Source: Mycolicibacterium mageritense (lineage in GTDB: Bacteria; Actinomycetota; Actinomycetes; Mycobacteriales; Mycobacteriaceae). From it: a stretch of 64,000 nt of DNA. This document shows, piece after piece, positions 33,832-41,677 of the stretch; the stretch's first letter is position 1; every line of letters begins with the position of its first letter. The notes below the pieces were generated by a model, which saw nothing but the letters and a program-made list of their open reading frames with translations, did no database searches and had not been told where the DNA came from. The translations under genes and the position numbers were made by a program. The DNA is taken from NCBI RefSeq assembly GCF_010727475.1, contig NZ_AP022567.1, positions 5,022,001 through 5,086,000 of the forward strand, written 5' to 3'.

Positions 33832-34857
33832 ATGAAGTCGTATCGGGCATATCAGGTCACCGGCCGACGGAACTTCGCCATGGTGGAGCGCGAGTTGCGT
33901 GACCCGCCCGAAGGGCAGTTGCGCCTCCGTACGTTGGCATGCGGCGTCTGCCACAGCGACGTGCTGGCAGTCGAGGGACAGCGTGCAGATCCAACGCAGC
34001 CGATCGTGCCGGGACACGAGGTAATCGGCATCATCGACGCGGTCGCGCAGGGGGTCGACGACCGTTGGCGCATCGGTGATCGTGTCGGTCTGGGGTTCCT
34101 CGGCGGCCCGTGCGGACAGTGCGATTATTGCCGCTACGGCGATTTCGTGAACTGCACCGATCAACCACAGCCCGGTACCACGGTCGACGGTGGATACGCC
34201 GAGACGGTGTACGCCCGGCCGAGTGGGTTGGTGCGCATCCCCGAGGGATTTGATGCGTTGACCGCCGCTCCACTGTTGTGTGCCGGGGTGACCGTGTTCA
34301 ATGCGTTGCGTGCCGGGCAGGCGCCGCCGAACAGCCTGGTGGCCGTCCAGGGCATCGGTGGTCTGGGCCATCTCGGGATTCAATACGCCAAGAGGATGGG
34401 TTACCGCGTCGTCGCGGTGGCACGGGGTAAGGAGAAATCCTCGCTGGCAAGGGATCTGGGAGCCGATCACATCGTGGACAGTTCGGTCGAAGACACGGCC
34501 GAGGCGCTGACTGCACTGGGTGGAGCCACCGCCATCGTCGCAACTGCAGCCAGCGGCCCGTCGATGGCCGCTCTGATTCCCGGTTTGCGGCCACGCGGCC
34601 GCTTGGTCGTCGTAGGCGCCTCACCCGAGGCGATACCAGTTCAGACGTCAGACCTCATCTTCGGCGGGCGCAGCATCTCAGGGAGCCTGACCGGGTCAGC
34701 GATCGACAACGAGGACAATCTCGCGTTCGCGCTCACTCATCAGATCGCTCCGATGATCGAGCCGCTCCCGTTCGCCGAGGCACCACGGGCGTACGAACGC
34801 ATGATGTCGGGCCGTGCGCGCTTCCGCGTCGTTCTCGACTTCACGAAGACCAGCTGA
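33832..34857 (+). CDS. Zinc-dependent alcohol dehydrogenase (tandem copy 1)
   Basis: This 341-residue medium-chain dehydrogenase has catalytic zinc ligands in GVCHSD and PGHEV, a structural zinc lobe with four cysteines (CGQCDYCRYGDFVNC) and the Rossmann loop GIGGLGHLGIQYAKRMG. ATG 33832 (MKSYRAYQV) is the family start. It is followed 30 bp later by a clear paralogue, about half identical by eye, suggesting an old tandem duplication. Likely substrates are primary alcohols or aldehydes, possibly dehalogenation products. Confidence 0.87.
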   Translation: MKSYRAYQVTGRRNFAMVERELRDPPEGQLRLRTLACGVCHSDVLAVEGQRADPTQPIVPGHEVIGIIDAVAQGVDDRWRIGDRVGLGFLGGPCGQCDYCRYGDFVNCTDQPQPGTTVDGGYAETVYARPSGLVRIPEGFDALTAAPLLCAGVTVFNALRAGQAPPNSLVAVQGIGGLGHLGIQYAKRMGYRVVAVARGKEKSSLARDLGADHIVDSSVEDTAEALTALGGATAIVATAASGPSMAALIPGLRPRGRLVVVGASPEAIPVQTSDLIFGGRSISGSLTGSAIDNEDNLAFALTHQIAPMIEPLPFAEAPRAYERMMSGRARFRVVLDFTKTS

Positions 34858-34887
34858 ATTGTGCGAAACGAACTGAAAGGTACTGAA

Positions 34888-35919
34888 ATGATGTCTGCCA
34901 CTTATCGTTCCGTCGAGGTCGTCGAGCCCGGCAGTCCCATCCGTCTGGTCGACCGGCCCGTGTTGGAGCCGGGCGCCGGTGAAGTCCGGGTGCGGGTGGA
35001 GGCCTGCGGGGTGTGCCACTCGGACTCGCAGATCGCCGCAGGACATCTGCCTGGCACGGTGTTCCCGGTGACCCCCGGGCATGAGGTCGCGGGTCACATC
35101 GACGCAATCGGTTCCGGCGTCGTCGACTGGCAGGTCGGCGATCGGGTCGCCATCGGATGGTTCGGCTTCTACTGCGGAACCTGCCATCGCTGCCGGCGCG
35201 GCGACTTCGTGCACTGCCAGCGGTCCAAGATCACCGGCGCAGCGTTTCCCGGCGGGTATGCCGAGATGCTCATCGTGCACCAGTCGGGTCTGGCACGGAT
35301 TCCCGACGCCCTCACGGCGACGGAGGCCGCGCCGCTGGCATGCGCCGGCGTGACGATGTTCAATTCGCTACGTCACACGGGTGCGCACCCCGGCGAGGTG
35401 GTGGCCATCCTCGGAATCGGAGGTCTAGGCCATCTCGGAGTGCAGTTCGCCGCACGGATGGGGTTCGAGACTGTCGCGATCGCGCGTGGCAGCGAAAAGT
35501 CCAAGATGGCGCGTGAACTGGGCGCGCACCACTACATCGATGCCACGGTCGCCGACGTGGCGGCCGAACTGCGCAAGCTTGGAGGGGCGCGGGTCGTCGC
35601 GGCTACCGCCACCAATCGTGCCGCGATCAACGCGACCGTGGATGGACTGGCCCCACACGGCGAACTGCTGACGTTGGCCGTTCTCGACGAATCGCTCGAC
35701 GTCACGCCATTGCAACTGATCAACAGCTCCGGCACGGTGCACGGGCATCCCGCCGGTGCGGCGGCCGACACCGAAGACACCCTCGAATTCGCAGCACTGC
35801 ACGGCATCCGGCCCTGGGTCGAGCCGATGCCACTGAGCGACGCCGCCGCCGGATACGACCGGATGATGCGCAACCAGGCACGTTTTCGCGTCGTGCTCAC
35901 GATGCCAGGTCCAGGCTAG
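34888..35919 (+). CDS. Zinc-dependent alcohol dehydrogenase (tandem copy 2)
   Basis: This 343-residue paralogue of the preceding enzyme has GVCHSD, PGHEVAGH, structural cysteines CGTCHRCRRGDFVHC and coenzyme loop GIGGLGHLGVQFAARMG. ATG 34888 (MMSATYRSV) has AAAGG seven bases upstream. It sits between its paralogue and an MFS pump, all rightward with gaps of 30 and 12 bp, so the three form an operon. Confidence 0.87.
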   Translation: MMSATYRSVEVVEPGSPIRLVDRPVLEPGAGEVRVRVEACGVCHSDSQIAAGHLPGTVFPVTPGHEVAGHIDAIGSGVVDWQVGDRVAIGWFGFYCGTCHRCRRGDFVHCQRSKITGAAFPGGYAEMLIVHQSGLARIPDALTATEAAPLACAGVTMFNSLRHTGAHPGEVVAILGIGGLGHLGVQFAARMGFETVAIARGSEKSKMARELGAHHYIDATVADVAAELRKLGGARVVAATATNRAAINATVDGLAPHGELLTLAVLDESLDVTPLQLINSSGTVHGHPAGAAADTEDTLEFAALHGIRPWVEPMPLSDAAAGYDRMMRNQARFRVVLTMPGPG

Positions 35920-35931
35920 GCGGCAAGGGAG

Positions 35932-37293
35932 GTGGACAACCGAACTCGCTGGGTGGTAGCCGCTTTGGGCGTCGGCACCCTGTTGAGCCCACTGAACTCC
36001 TCGATGATCGCTGTCGCTTTGGTGCCGTTGCGAAATGACTTCGGTCTCGGTGCGGCAGAGGTGACGTGGGTGGTGACCGCGTTCTATCTGGCCTCGGCGG
36101 CGGGCCAACCTCTGATGGGACGCATTGGCGACAGATCCGGTCCACGTCGGCTGTTCGTCACCGGCATGGCGGCTGCCGCCGTGGTGTGTGGGGCCACCGC
36201 GTACGCACCGACATTCGGGCTGGTGTGTGCCGGACGCGCGGCTCTGGCCCTTGCCACCGCCACCGCCTTCCCGAGTGCCGTCTCGATGATCCGCTCGGTC
36301 TCAGAGACATCCGGCGTGTCATCGTCACATCTGTTGGGCCGCCTACAGATCGCCAACACAGCCGGCGCTGCCATCGGCCCAGCCGTTGGCGGCGTACTGG
36401 AGACACTCTACGGTTGGCAGGCCATCATCGTCGTCAGTAGCCCCTTGGCGCTCCTCTCTGCGCTCGGGGTAGCTGCGTGGGCACCGAAGGACGGCGCCCA
36501 CGCTGGCGGCGGTCTGATCGAAACACTCCGTGTGTCCGATGTGCCCGGGGTGACGTTGTTCGGCGCTGCACTGGTAGCCGGACTGGTGTTCATCCTCGAA
36601 CTGCCGACCGACCCGCAGTGGTGGCTGCTGCCCGTCGCGGTCGTGTTGACCGGAGCCTTCGTATGGCGCGAGACCAGAACCACCACACCGTTTTTCGATC
36701 TTCGATCGATCGCCGCAAACCGGTCGCTGATCGTCGTGTATTCGAGCTTCACCATCTTCAACCTGGTGTTCTACCTCGCGTTCTTCGGGATTCCCCAAAC
36801 ATTGCAGGAGCGAGGTAAGTACTCGTCGGGGATCACCGGTCTACTGATGCTGCCGCTGGCAGCGGTTACCGTAGTGTTCACGGCAGTCGTCGCGCACGAG
36901 ATCGACCGCAGGGGCCTGACTCGGATACTGCGGACTGGTGCCATCGCCCTGGTCGGCGGGTGCACGCTCCTGCTGGTAGGCGCCGGGTCGCTCCACCCAG
37001 CCGCGGTCCTGCTGATGACGGCCGGTCTGGGAATCCCCTACTGCATCGTTAATCTAGCTCTGATGCAGGCACTTTACGCGTCGGCAGTACCAGGCGAGGC
37101 CGGCGTGGCGTCGGGAACATTTCAAGCGGCACGCTATCTCGGCGCGATCCTGGCTACCTCGGCACTCGGGGTCGTGCTGGCCAGTGGGGACACTGCAGTC
37201 AACTGGTCGATCACCGCAACGATCGCCATCGCGATGGGCGCAGTCCATGCGGGCATTGTGTGGCGCTGGCGACCTCCGACTGCGACGTCCTGA
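35932..37293 (+). CDS. MFS efflux transporter
   Basis: This 453-residue major facilitator protein has about 14 hydrophobic segments. Helix-1/2 text (LLSPLNSSMIAVALVPLRNDFGL, VTWVVTAFYLASAAGQPLMGRIGDRSGPRR with the motif-A loop) and helix-5 motif (ANTAGAAIGPAVGG) place it in the drug:H+ antiporter group. The start is GTG 35932. It is the third gene of the dehydrogenase operon and may export toxic intermediates. Confidence 0.87.
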   Translation: MDNRTRWVVAALGVGTLLSPLNSSMIAVALVPLRNDFGLGAAEVTWVVTAFYLASAAGQPLMGRIGDRSGPRRLFVTGMAAAAVVCGATAYAPTFGLVCAGRAALALATATAFPSAVSMIRSVSETSGVSSSHLLGRLQIANTAGAAIGPAVGGVLETLYGWQAIIVVSSPLALLSALGVAAWAPKDGAHAGGGLIETLRVSDVPGVTLFGAALVAGLVFILELPTDPQWWLLPVAVVLTGAFVWRETRTTTPFFDLRSIAANRSLIVVYSSFTIFNLVFYLAFFGIPQTLQERGKYSSGITGLLMLPLAAVTVVFTAVVAHEIDRRGLTRILRTGAIALVGGCTLLLVGAGSLHPAAVLLMTAGLGIPYCIVNLALMQALYASAVPGEAGVASGTFQAARYLGAILATSALGVVLASGDTAVNWSITATIAIAMGAVHAGIVWRWRPPTATS

Positions 37294-37309
37294 GCGGATC
37301 AGAAGGACT

Positions 37310-38719
37310 TCAATTGAGCATCCCCAGGAGTTGGTTGAAGCATTCCGACATCGAGGGGTGGGTGTAGATCTCGTCGCGTAGCGCGTTCGCCGTGATTCCG
37401 TACCGCATCGCCAACGCGACGAGGTTGATGATCTCGTGGGCGTCATGGCATAGCAGCGCCGTGCCGAGGATCCGGTCGGTGGCGGCATCGACGACTACCT
37501 TCATCATTCCGGCGGTCTGGCCGACTATCCGCGCGCGTGCCACGGTTGCCAGATTGACCACTGGACTCGCCGCCACGCGAATGTCGTAACCCGCTGTGCG
37601 CGCTTGAGTTTCGGTCAGCCCGACCCGCGCCAGCGGCGGCGTGAGGAACAGGCAGTTGGGCACCGCGTCGCGGTGCGAGGCTCGACGGGGCGCTTGGGCG
37701 TCCGTGAGCTGATCGAGGACGATGCGATAGTCGTCGAGTGAGACGTAGGTGAACTGCGGTCCGCCGTTCACATCGCCGACGGCGAAGATGTGCGGTTGGC
37801 TCGTGCGGCGATAGTCGTCCACGACGACGGCGCCCGTGTCCGTGACCTCGATGCCGGCCAGATCGAGACCCAGATCGGCGGTGTTGGGCGCGCGCCCGAG
37901 CGCGATGAGCACGGCATCGGCGTCGATGGTGGCCGAACGACCCTCAGTCAGATATTCCACCCGTGCCGCCGGCGGGCTGTCGGGCCGCATGATGGTCTGC
38001 ACCGCAACGACAGTCGCGCCGGTGACGATGGCGACCCCCCGCTCAAGCAACAGCGCTCGCGCAGCGTTGGCCACGTCGGCGTCCTCGTTCGCCAACACGG
38101 TTGGCCGCTGTTCAACGACCGTGACGGCGCTTCCGAAACCGGCGTACATCGATGCGAACTCCAGACCGATGTAACCGCCGCCGAGTACGACGAGTTGGTC
38201 CGGGCGTGACGCCAGCCGGAGGAGCTCCGCACTGGTGACCGTCACCGGATTCTCCCTGAGCCCTGGTAGATCTGGAATGTTCGGCGTCGACCCGGTACCG
38301 ATGACGATGTAACTGGCGGTGACCACGACGGTGCCGGATGCGGTGTGGATTTCCACGGTCTCGGGATCGAGGAAACGGGCCTTACCTGTCAACACCGTCA
38401 CCGAGGGGATGGACGCAAGGGAGGCGAGGTTGACGGCGCGCAGACCAGCGGTCAACCGCTCGGTCGAGGCCACGGCGCCGGCGTAGGCCGACGCGCCAGA
38501 GGCCGCGGCTACCTGCTGCTCGCTCCAGTGAACCATCGACTTCGTGGGAACGCACCCGGTGTTGATGCACGTACCGCCATACATCGCGGCTGATTCCTCG
38601 ACCAGGACGACTCGCTGTCCGCGCCGACCCATCTCGGCGGCCAGGGTCTTGCCACCCTTACCGAAGCCAATGACCAGTAGGTCGACGGCCATGTGTTCTT
38701 GCGCTGAACTCGGTTTCAT
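37310..38719 (-). CDS. RclA-like flavoprotein disulfide reductase
   Basis: This 469-residue FAD/NAD(P) enzyme of the mercuric reductase/lipoamide dehydrogenase family has FAD loop GFGKGGKT, redox pair Cys51/Cys56 (GGTCINTGCVPTK), NAD loop GGGYIGLE and a dimerisation domain ending DEIYTHPSMSECFNQLLGML. That C-terminus matches RclA, the copper-reducing enzyme protecting against hypochlorous acid, better than MerA, which also carries a terminal CC pair that is missing here. Start is ATG 38719 or the in-frame ATG 38692. It converges with the MFS gene. Confidence 0.85.
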   Translation of the reverse strand: MKPSSAQEHMAVDLLVIGFGKGGKTLAAEMGRRGQRVVLVEESAAMYGGTCINTGCVPTKSMVHWSEQQVAAASGASAYAGAVASTERLTAGLRAVNLASLASIPSVTVLTGKARFLDPETVEIHTASGTVVVTASYIVIGTGSTPNIPDLPGLRENPVTVTSAELLRLASRPDQLVVLGGGYIGLEFASMYAGFGSAVTVVEQRPTVLANEDADVANAARALLLERGVAIVTGATVVAVQTIMRPDSPPAARVEYLTEGRSATIDADAVLIALGRAPNTADLGLDLAGIEVTDTGAVVVDDYRRTSQPHIFAVGDVNGGPQFTYVSLDDYRIVLDQLTDAQAPRRASHRDAVPNCLFLTPPLARVGLTETQARTAGYDIRVAASPVVNLATVARARIVGQTAGMMKVVVDAATDRILGTALLCHDAHEIINLVALAMRYGITANALRDEIYTHPSMSECFNQLLGMLN

Positions 38720-38779
38720 GGCGGCAACATTGCCCGGCCGGCGCGGCGGCCGGTATCCGTCGTGCGACCTATTCCGTCA

Positions 38780-39401
38780 CTACGCCAGGAAGGTGACGAC
38801 CCCGGCGGCGAAATCTTCGATGTGCTGAAAGAGGAAGCCGTGGCCGGCGTCGCTGTACAGGATCGCCTTGGCGTTGGGCAGGCGCCCCCGCCATCGCGTA
38901 AGTGGCGTAGGCATCGATCATGCGATCATGCGATCATGCGATCATGGGCGCCGTTGGCAACCAGTACCGGAATCGTCACCTCGCCCAGACGATCCCACAC
39001 GCTCGAGCCCGTTGATCCGATGACGGCCAACTGTGCCTGCATCGTCTCCAAGGAGACCGGCACGTGGTCGTCGGATCGTGTGCGAGGGTCCAATCGGCGC
39101 AGCGACTGCATGCCCAGTTCGTGTGCGTGCTCGGTGTCGGGGAAGAAGAGATAAAGGAAATCGTCGTCGTCGTTGACCGGTTTGGTCGCCACCTTGCCAG
39201 ATCTTCGGATCGGCCTGCGGCATACCGGGAACGCCGCCACCGGGAGAACTGCCCGCGACAACCAGGCGGCGCACCAGATCGGGGCGTTGCAGCGTCACCG
39301 CCTGCACCACTATTCCGCCGAGCGACCATCCCAACAAGTCGATCTCGGTCAAGCCCAGGGTGTCGACGAAGTCGACCAGCCCGCTCGCCAGCGCACTCAT
39401 G
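38780..39401 (-). pseudogene. Alpha/beta hydrolase, 5'-truncated and frameshifted
   Basis: This is the remnant of a hydrolase. Its first preserved residues (MSALASGLVDFVDTLGLTEIDLLGWSLGG, nucleophile elbow) begin exactly at the border with repeat copy B, so roughly 75 N-terminal residues are gone. A one-base shift near 39195 moves the frame to KVATKPVNDDDDFLYLFF. Four 8-bp repeats at 38915-38946 shift it again and create a stop after AHDRMIA. A third shift lies in the five-C run at 38885-38889. The intended end reads AILYSDAGHGFLFQHIEDFAAGVVTFLA. Confidence 0.85.
38915..38946 (-). repeat. Four perfect 8-bp tandem repeats disrupting the hydrolase remnant
   Basis: CGATCATG occurs four times in a row. 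Two copies would keep the expected reading GAHDRMIDAYATYAM; four copies add 16 bp and cause a premature stop. This is the pattern of slipped-strand expansion and could in principle contract again. Confidence 0.9.
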
Positions 39402-39833
39402 TTCTTCACGAGCACCCGCCCGATCCTGACCGGGCCCGGCGACTACGTTCCGGATTATTATCTGGGCATCTGGGATGAACTGTCTGCCAACGGCATTCGG
39501 ATGCTCGGTATGCGTGACACCCCGTGGATGCTCAAACAGGGCTGGTTCTTCTCACCTGTCGACTGCCTGGCCGCGGGTGGGGACGCCGACGGCTGCGGGC
39601 TGCCGCGCTACGAGGCGCTCGCCGAACGCAATCCCACCCTCGACCATCTGGCCGACTACCCGTTGATGACTGCGCTCGACCTCAGCGACGCTGTGTGCGG
39701 GCCGGACATGTGCCGTGCGGTCGAGGGCAATGTGCTGGTCTATCACGACGCTCACCATCTGTCGGCCACCTATGTCCGGACGCTGACCCGCGAGCTCGGT
39801 CGGCAACTGCGCGGCGCCACGCGCTGGTGGTAG
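39402..39833 (+). pseudogene. Direct repeat copy B: 3' fragment of the acyltransferase gene
   Basis: This copy of the last 432 bp of the acyltransferase gene differs from it at one synonymous base. It encodes about 143 residues, including the HDAHHLS block, but lacks the membrane domain and the SGNH serine. An ATG lies by chance right at the junction (39399), so a short product MFFTSTRPIL... could be translated, but no ribosome site is seen. Downstream sequence is different from that behind copy A. Confidence 0.93.
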
Positions 39834-39936
39834 CGACGGGGCTTTGCTGAAAATGCTGCGCCTGCCTGTGTGCGCGGGGCATTAAGGTGAATACACGTTC
39901 GCCACCCGGTTGCGGACATCGAGATAGGGGGCGGTC

Positions 39937-40284
39937 GTGTCCAAGGGAATGACCGTATTGAGGGCCCGGCGTAGCGTGGGCGCACTCGTCGTCGTGCTCA
40001 CCGTCGCGGCAGCACTCGGCGTCACCGCGGCTCCGGCCGGGGCATGGCCGTACCCGTTCACTCCAGATCAGGTTGCCTACCTCAACACGGTCCGCGGCAA
40101 CTTCCCGGGCGACGATGACCAACTGGTGACGGCCGGCCTGCAGGCGTGTCGTCTGCTGTACTCGGGGCAGTCCGCGCAGCAAGCGGTCGATGCCACGGCA
40201 GCCCAGTACGGTGCGACACCCGATCAGGCGCGTGTTGTCGTGCAGGCCGCACGCGGCACCATGTGCACACAGGCTCCGGGCTGA
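39937..40284 (+). CDS. Secreted DUF732 protein
   Basis: This 115-residue exported protein has a signal peptide (VLRARRSVGALVVVLTVAAALG through APAGA) and a DUF732 domain (FTPDQVAYLNTVRGN, QACRLLYSGQSAQQAVDA, AARGTMCTQ) with two cysteines. GTG 39937 is preceded by a G-rich ribosome site. It is the first conserved mycobacterial gene after the accessory block. Function unknown. Confidence 0.8.
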   Translation: MSKGMTVLRARRSVGALVVVLTVAAALGVTAAPAGAWPYPFTPDQVAYLNTVRGNFPGDDDQLVTAGLQACRLLYSGQSAQQAVDATAAQYGATPDQARVVVQAARGTMCTQAPG

Positions 40285-40289
40285 AGTCG

Positions 40290-40778
40290 CTACGCGCGGT
40301 TCGTGAGTCGGGGACGCAGTCGCGTCGGCGGGATGTCGGCCGACGTCGCGAGGTCGTCGATCAGGGCGGCGGCGTAGCGGCTCAGGCCTGTCACGTCGAT
40401 GCCATGCGGCGCAGGCGTTTTGACCCGTTCCAGGCGGTCGAGCCCGCGCCGGAGCAGCGCCGCCGCGCCTTTACGGTTGCCTCGCTGGACGTGCGTGATA
40501 CCCACGGCGAGCTGAGCCATGCCCTGCCAGAGCTCGCGCTCGGTGTCGGGGCCGTTCTTCCATGCGGCTTCGAGCACCTCGTGCGCGTTGAACGCCAACC
40601 CGTGGTCGAGCAGATCCTGCGCATAGCCGACGGTGTCGGCGGGCGACAGCTGTAGATCGTCGGGAATCCGGGGTACGCCCTGGCTGCCCGCGGGCAATGG
40701 TCGCCCCAGCGCGTCGCGGGGCCGCGCGCTGCGCGGTCGCCCCGCTTCGTCACGGTCGCGTTCAGCGTCGTTGCCCAC
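40290..40778 (-). CDS. DUF309 protein
   Basis: This 162-residue cytoplasmic protein of the DUF309 family has the hallmark FNAHEVLEAAWKNGPDTERELWQGMAQLAVGITHVQRGN in the middle, preceded by a basic, proline-rich N-terminus. The histidine and glutamates of the hallmark could bind metal. Function unknown. It converges with the DUF732 gene, with 5 bp between stops. Confidence 0.82.
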   Translation of the reverse strand: MGNDAERDRDEAGRPRSARPRDALGRPLPAGSQGVPRIPDDLQLSPADTVGYAQDLLDHGLAFNAHEVLEAAWKNGPDTERELWQGMAQLAVGITHVQRGNRKGAAALLRRGLDRLERVKTPAPHGIDVTGLSRYAAALIDDLATSADIPPTRLRPRLTNRA

Positions 40779-40819
40779 GCCAACCAGCCTCTCGCCGAGA
40801 TCGCGTGCTGTCGAGACGG

Positions 40820-41116
40820 TCAGTCGGGTCGATTGCGCAGCGTGTCACGGAGCTTGTCGACGTAATCGTCGTACGCGGCGATGACATCGTCGAGATCGAG
40901 TTCCTGGGGAAGGTCGTCGGCGCGTTGGCGGGCGGTCAAGTATGCGATGGTGGCGAGCACGACGGCGGTGTCGTCAGCCCCGTCGCCCGCGATGTCTGCG
41001 ACGACTTGCGGGGTGGCTCGGACCCGCACCGTCACGATGTCGTCGTCCATGCTGATGTGCACCAGGTACTCGTGATCTCCCAATGCCTCGATACGCGGTT
41101 CGGGTGCCGGTGCCAT
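40820..41116 (-). CDS. Conserved small hypothetical protein
   Basis: This 98-residue acidic protein starts at ATG 41116 (MAPAPEPRIEALGDHEYLVHISMDDD). It has a short beta sheet followed by helices (VVLATIAYLTARQRADDLPQELDLDDVIAAYDDYVDKL). No known domain is recognised. It sits 41 bp upstream of the DUF309 gene on the same strand, so the two are probably co-transcribed. Confidence 0.7.
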   Translation of the reverse strand: MAPAPEPRIEALGDHEYLVHISMDDDIVTVRVRATPQVVADIAGDGADDTAVVLATIAYLTARQRADDLPQELDLDDVIAAYDDYVDKLRDTLRNRPD

Positions 41117-41211
41117 CAGCGGGCCGGCTCCACAGGGGCAAGAAACGCATCTTGCATCCCGCAAGTATTGCATGCCGTGGGAGGGGGCAACGCGAGCGTC
41201 GCCCGGGCGCC

Positions 41212-41247
41212 GAAAGGCCGCCGGCAACATTCTGTCGGCGGCCTTTC
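41212..41247 (-). terminator. Strong stem-loop after the Ddn-family gene
   Basis: GAAAGGCCGCCG and CGGCGGCCTTTC pair perfectly over 12 bp around a 12-base loop, ending 7 bp past the stop codon of the leftward Ddn-type gene. No long U tract follows, which is common for mycobacterial intrinsic terminators. Confidence 0.75.
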
Positions 41248-41254
41248 CGGATGC

Positions 41255-41677
41255 TCACTCCACCACGAAGACCGGGATCAGCCGGGTGGTCTTGGTCTGG
41301 TACTCGGCGTAGGGCGGGTACGCCTCGACGGCCAGATCCCACCAGTGCTGACGCTCGGCGCCGTCGAGCTCCCGGGCGGTCAGGTTGACGACCTTGTCGC
41401 CGTCTTGCACCGTCACCGCGGGGTTGGCCTTGACGTTGAAGTACCACGACGGATGCGCCGGGTCGCCGCCCTTCGACGCGACCATGGCGTAGCGGCCGTT
41501 TTCTTCGACACGCATGAGCGGCACCAGCCGCTTCTTACCGGACTTCGCGCCGGTGGTGGTGAACAGGACAATCGGCCGGTCCAGCACCTCGACACCCTCG
41601 GTGGTGCCTTGTTCCAGGATCTTCTCGGTCTGCGCGCGTACCCAGTCCGTCGGGCTCAATTCAGCGTGTTCGGTCAC
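41255..41677 (-). CDS. Ddn-family F420-dependent nitroreductase-like protein
   Basis: This 140-residue flavin/deazaflavin-binding split-barrel protein has the Ddn signature (VLFTTTGAKSGKKRLVPLMRV, YAMVASKGGDPAHPSWYFNVKANPAVTVQ, WWDLAVEAYPPYAEYQTKTTRLIPVFVVE). Relatives reduce quinones or activate nitroimidazoles with F420H2. The GTG start directly abuts the MFS stop, so it is the third gene of an SDR-MFS-Ddn operon. A strong stem-loop follows. Confidence 0.87.
   Translation of the reverse strand: MTEHAELSPTDWVRAQTEKILEQGTTEGVEVLDRPIVLFTTTGAKSGKKRLVPLMRVEENGRYAMVASKGGDPAHPSWYFNVKANPAVTVQDGDKVVNLTARELDGAERQHWWDLAVEAYPPYAEYQTKTTRLIPVFVVE

Larger units (their letters stand above)
23807..39401. 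mobile_element. Accessory block bounded by the 432-bp direct repeats
   Basis: About 15.6 kb lie between the two direct copies of the acyltransferase 3' end. The content (dehalogenase, tandem dehydrogenases, DJ-1/HD hydrolases, several unrelated regulators, a decayed hydrolase) is unlike the conserved mycobacterial genes on either side. No integrase, transposase or tRNA is present, so I read it as DNA brought in by homologous single crossover of a circle carrying the acyltransferase 3' end, or as a large rearrangement. Recombination between the repeats would remove 16027 bp and restore one gene. Confidence 0.55.

Noticed and set aside
23807..39401. Classical integrative element or prophage
   Set aside because: No integrase, excisionase, transposase, tRNA target or phage structural gene is present between the repeats; only homologous recombination is supported.
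39360..39833. 157-codon frame spanning the hydrolase remnant and repeat copy B
   Set aside because: It is a chance fusion of antisense hydrolase sequence with the acyltransferase 3' fragment; there is no ribosome site and no complete domain.
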